From Variovorax gracilis (GTDB lineage Bacteria > Pseudomonadota > Gammaproteobacteria > Burkholderiales > Burkholderiaceae_C): a stretch of DNA of 64,000 nt. The translations under genes were made by a program, and so were the position numbers. The stretch spans positions 372,001 through 436,000 of the forward strand of contig NZ_JASZYF010000002.1 of the NCBI RefSeq assembly GCF_030317115.1. The letters are read 5' to 3'. Under the pieces are notes generated by a model that saw only the letters and a program-made list of their open reading frames with translations, was not told the origin of the DNA and made no database searches. Position 1 is the stretch's first letter, and each line of letters begins with the position of its first letter. Shown here in pieces: positions 63,870 to 64,000 of the stretch.

Positions 63870-64000
63870 GTTTCTGCGGGAATGGCAATTCGGACGCGAT
63901 AGCTCTTCTGGTCCATGCCGGCGTTGAACTGCGCCTGCATGTCGTGCAGCAGCCGCAGCCGATCGCGCACGTTGTCCAGGGCGATGCCGTGTCCGCGCGG
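63866..64000 (-). CDS. Sensor histidine kinase, C-terminal end only
   Basis: The last 44 codons of a kinase whose remainder lies beyond the window's right edge. The visible part is the end of an HATPase domain with the G2 box GHGIALDNVRDRLRLLH, in the form found in LytS/AlgZ-type kinases that partner LytTR regulators. The stop overlaps the regulator's ATG (ATGA). Confidence 0.85.
   Translation of the reverse strand, partial: PRGHGIALDNVRDRLRLLHDMQAQFNAGMDQKSYRVRIAIPAET

Overview
The window is GC-rich, densely coded DNA from a betaproteobacterium. Gene content and order (yceD-rpmF-plsX-fabHDG-acpP-fabF-rpoE-rseAB-mucD-lepA-lepB-rnc-era-recO-pdxJ-acpS-nagZ; rne; hem genes beside an AlgR-type regulator) point to Burkholderiales, most likely Comamonadaceae and perhaps a Variovorax-like organism. 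The genus is inference. I see no rRNA, tRNA, insertion sequence, phage gene or CRISPR array.

Layout. Positions 1-3141 (+) hold the 3' end of lysS, then a YegD-type Hsp70 and a YgjP-type metallopeptidase, coupled by stop/start overlaps. Positions 3158-22573 (-) are a 22-gene same-strand run. It joins ribosomal protein L32, phospholipid and fatty-acid synthesis, the sigma-E envelope-stress module with its DegP-like protease, EF4, signal peptidase I, RNase III, Era, RecO, PdxJ, AcpS and NagZ. Intrinsic terminators or attenuators sit between mucD and lepA (two of them) and between rpmF and plsX. Positions 22612-25111 (+) carry maf, an RsmI-like methyltransferase and an MFS transporter. Positions 25113-28245 (-) carry sppA, a Rieske protein, a HAD phosphatase and rluC. 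rne (+) follows a 540-base leader that contains five perfect hairpins.

Positions 32356-46209 are an exopolysaccharide locus. Nine + strand genes encode an ExoY-like initiating transferase, ManC, GDP-fucose synthase, an unrecognised protein, a hexapeptide acetyltransferase, three glycosyltransferases and a Wzy-like polymerase. They converge on a - strand wza-wzb-wzc export and tyrosine-kinase operon. No gmd and no Wzx flippase are present. The probable promoter region at 32070-32280 carries a 12-base inverted repeat and a good sigma-70 promoter.

Positions 46386-50430 (-) are hemC-hemD-hemX-hemY, divergent from ppc (+). Next comes a small membrane protein gene whose stop codon overlaps the TTG start of an 8.2-kb cyclic beta-1,2-glucan synthase gene. 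The window ends (-) with an AI-2E family transporter, a LytTR (AlgR-type) response regulator and the last 44 codons of its histidine kinase.

Most genes are housekeeping. The parts that deserve a second look are the RNA and regulatory structures: a hairpin repeat with compensatory changes at 7841-7950 and 42171-42286, the rne leader, the rpmF-plsX attenuator and the lepA leader or small RNA. The exopolysaccharide locus with its unknown protein, and the ndvB gene with its coupled small membrane protein, are also worth attention.
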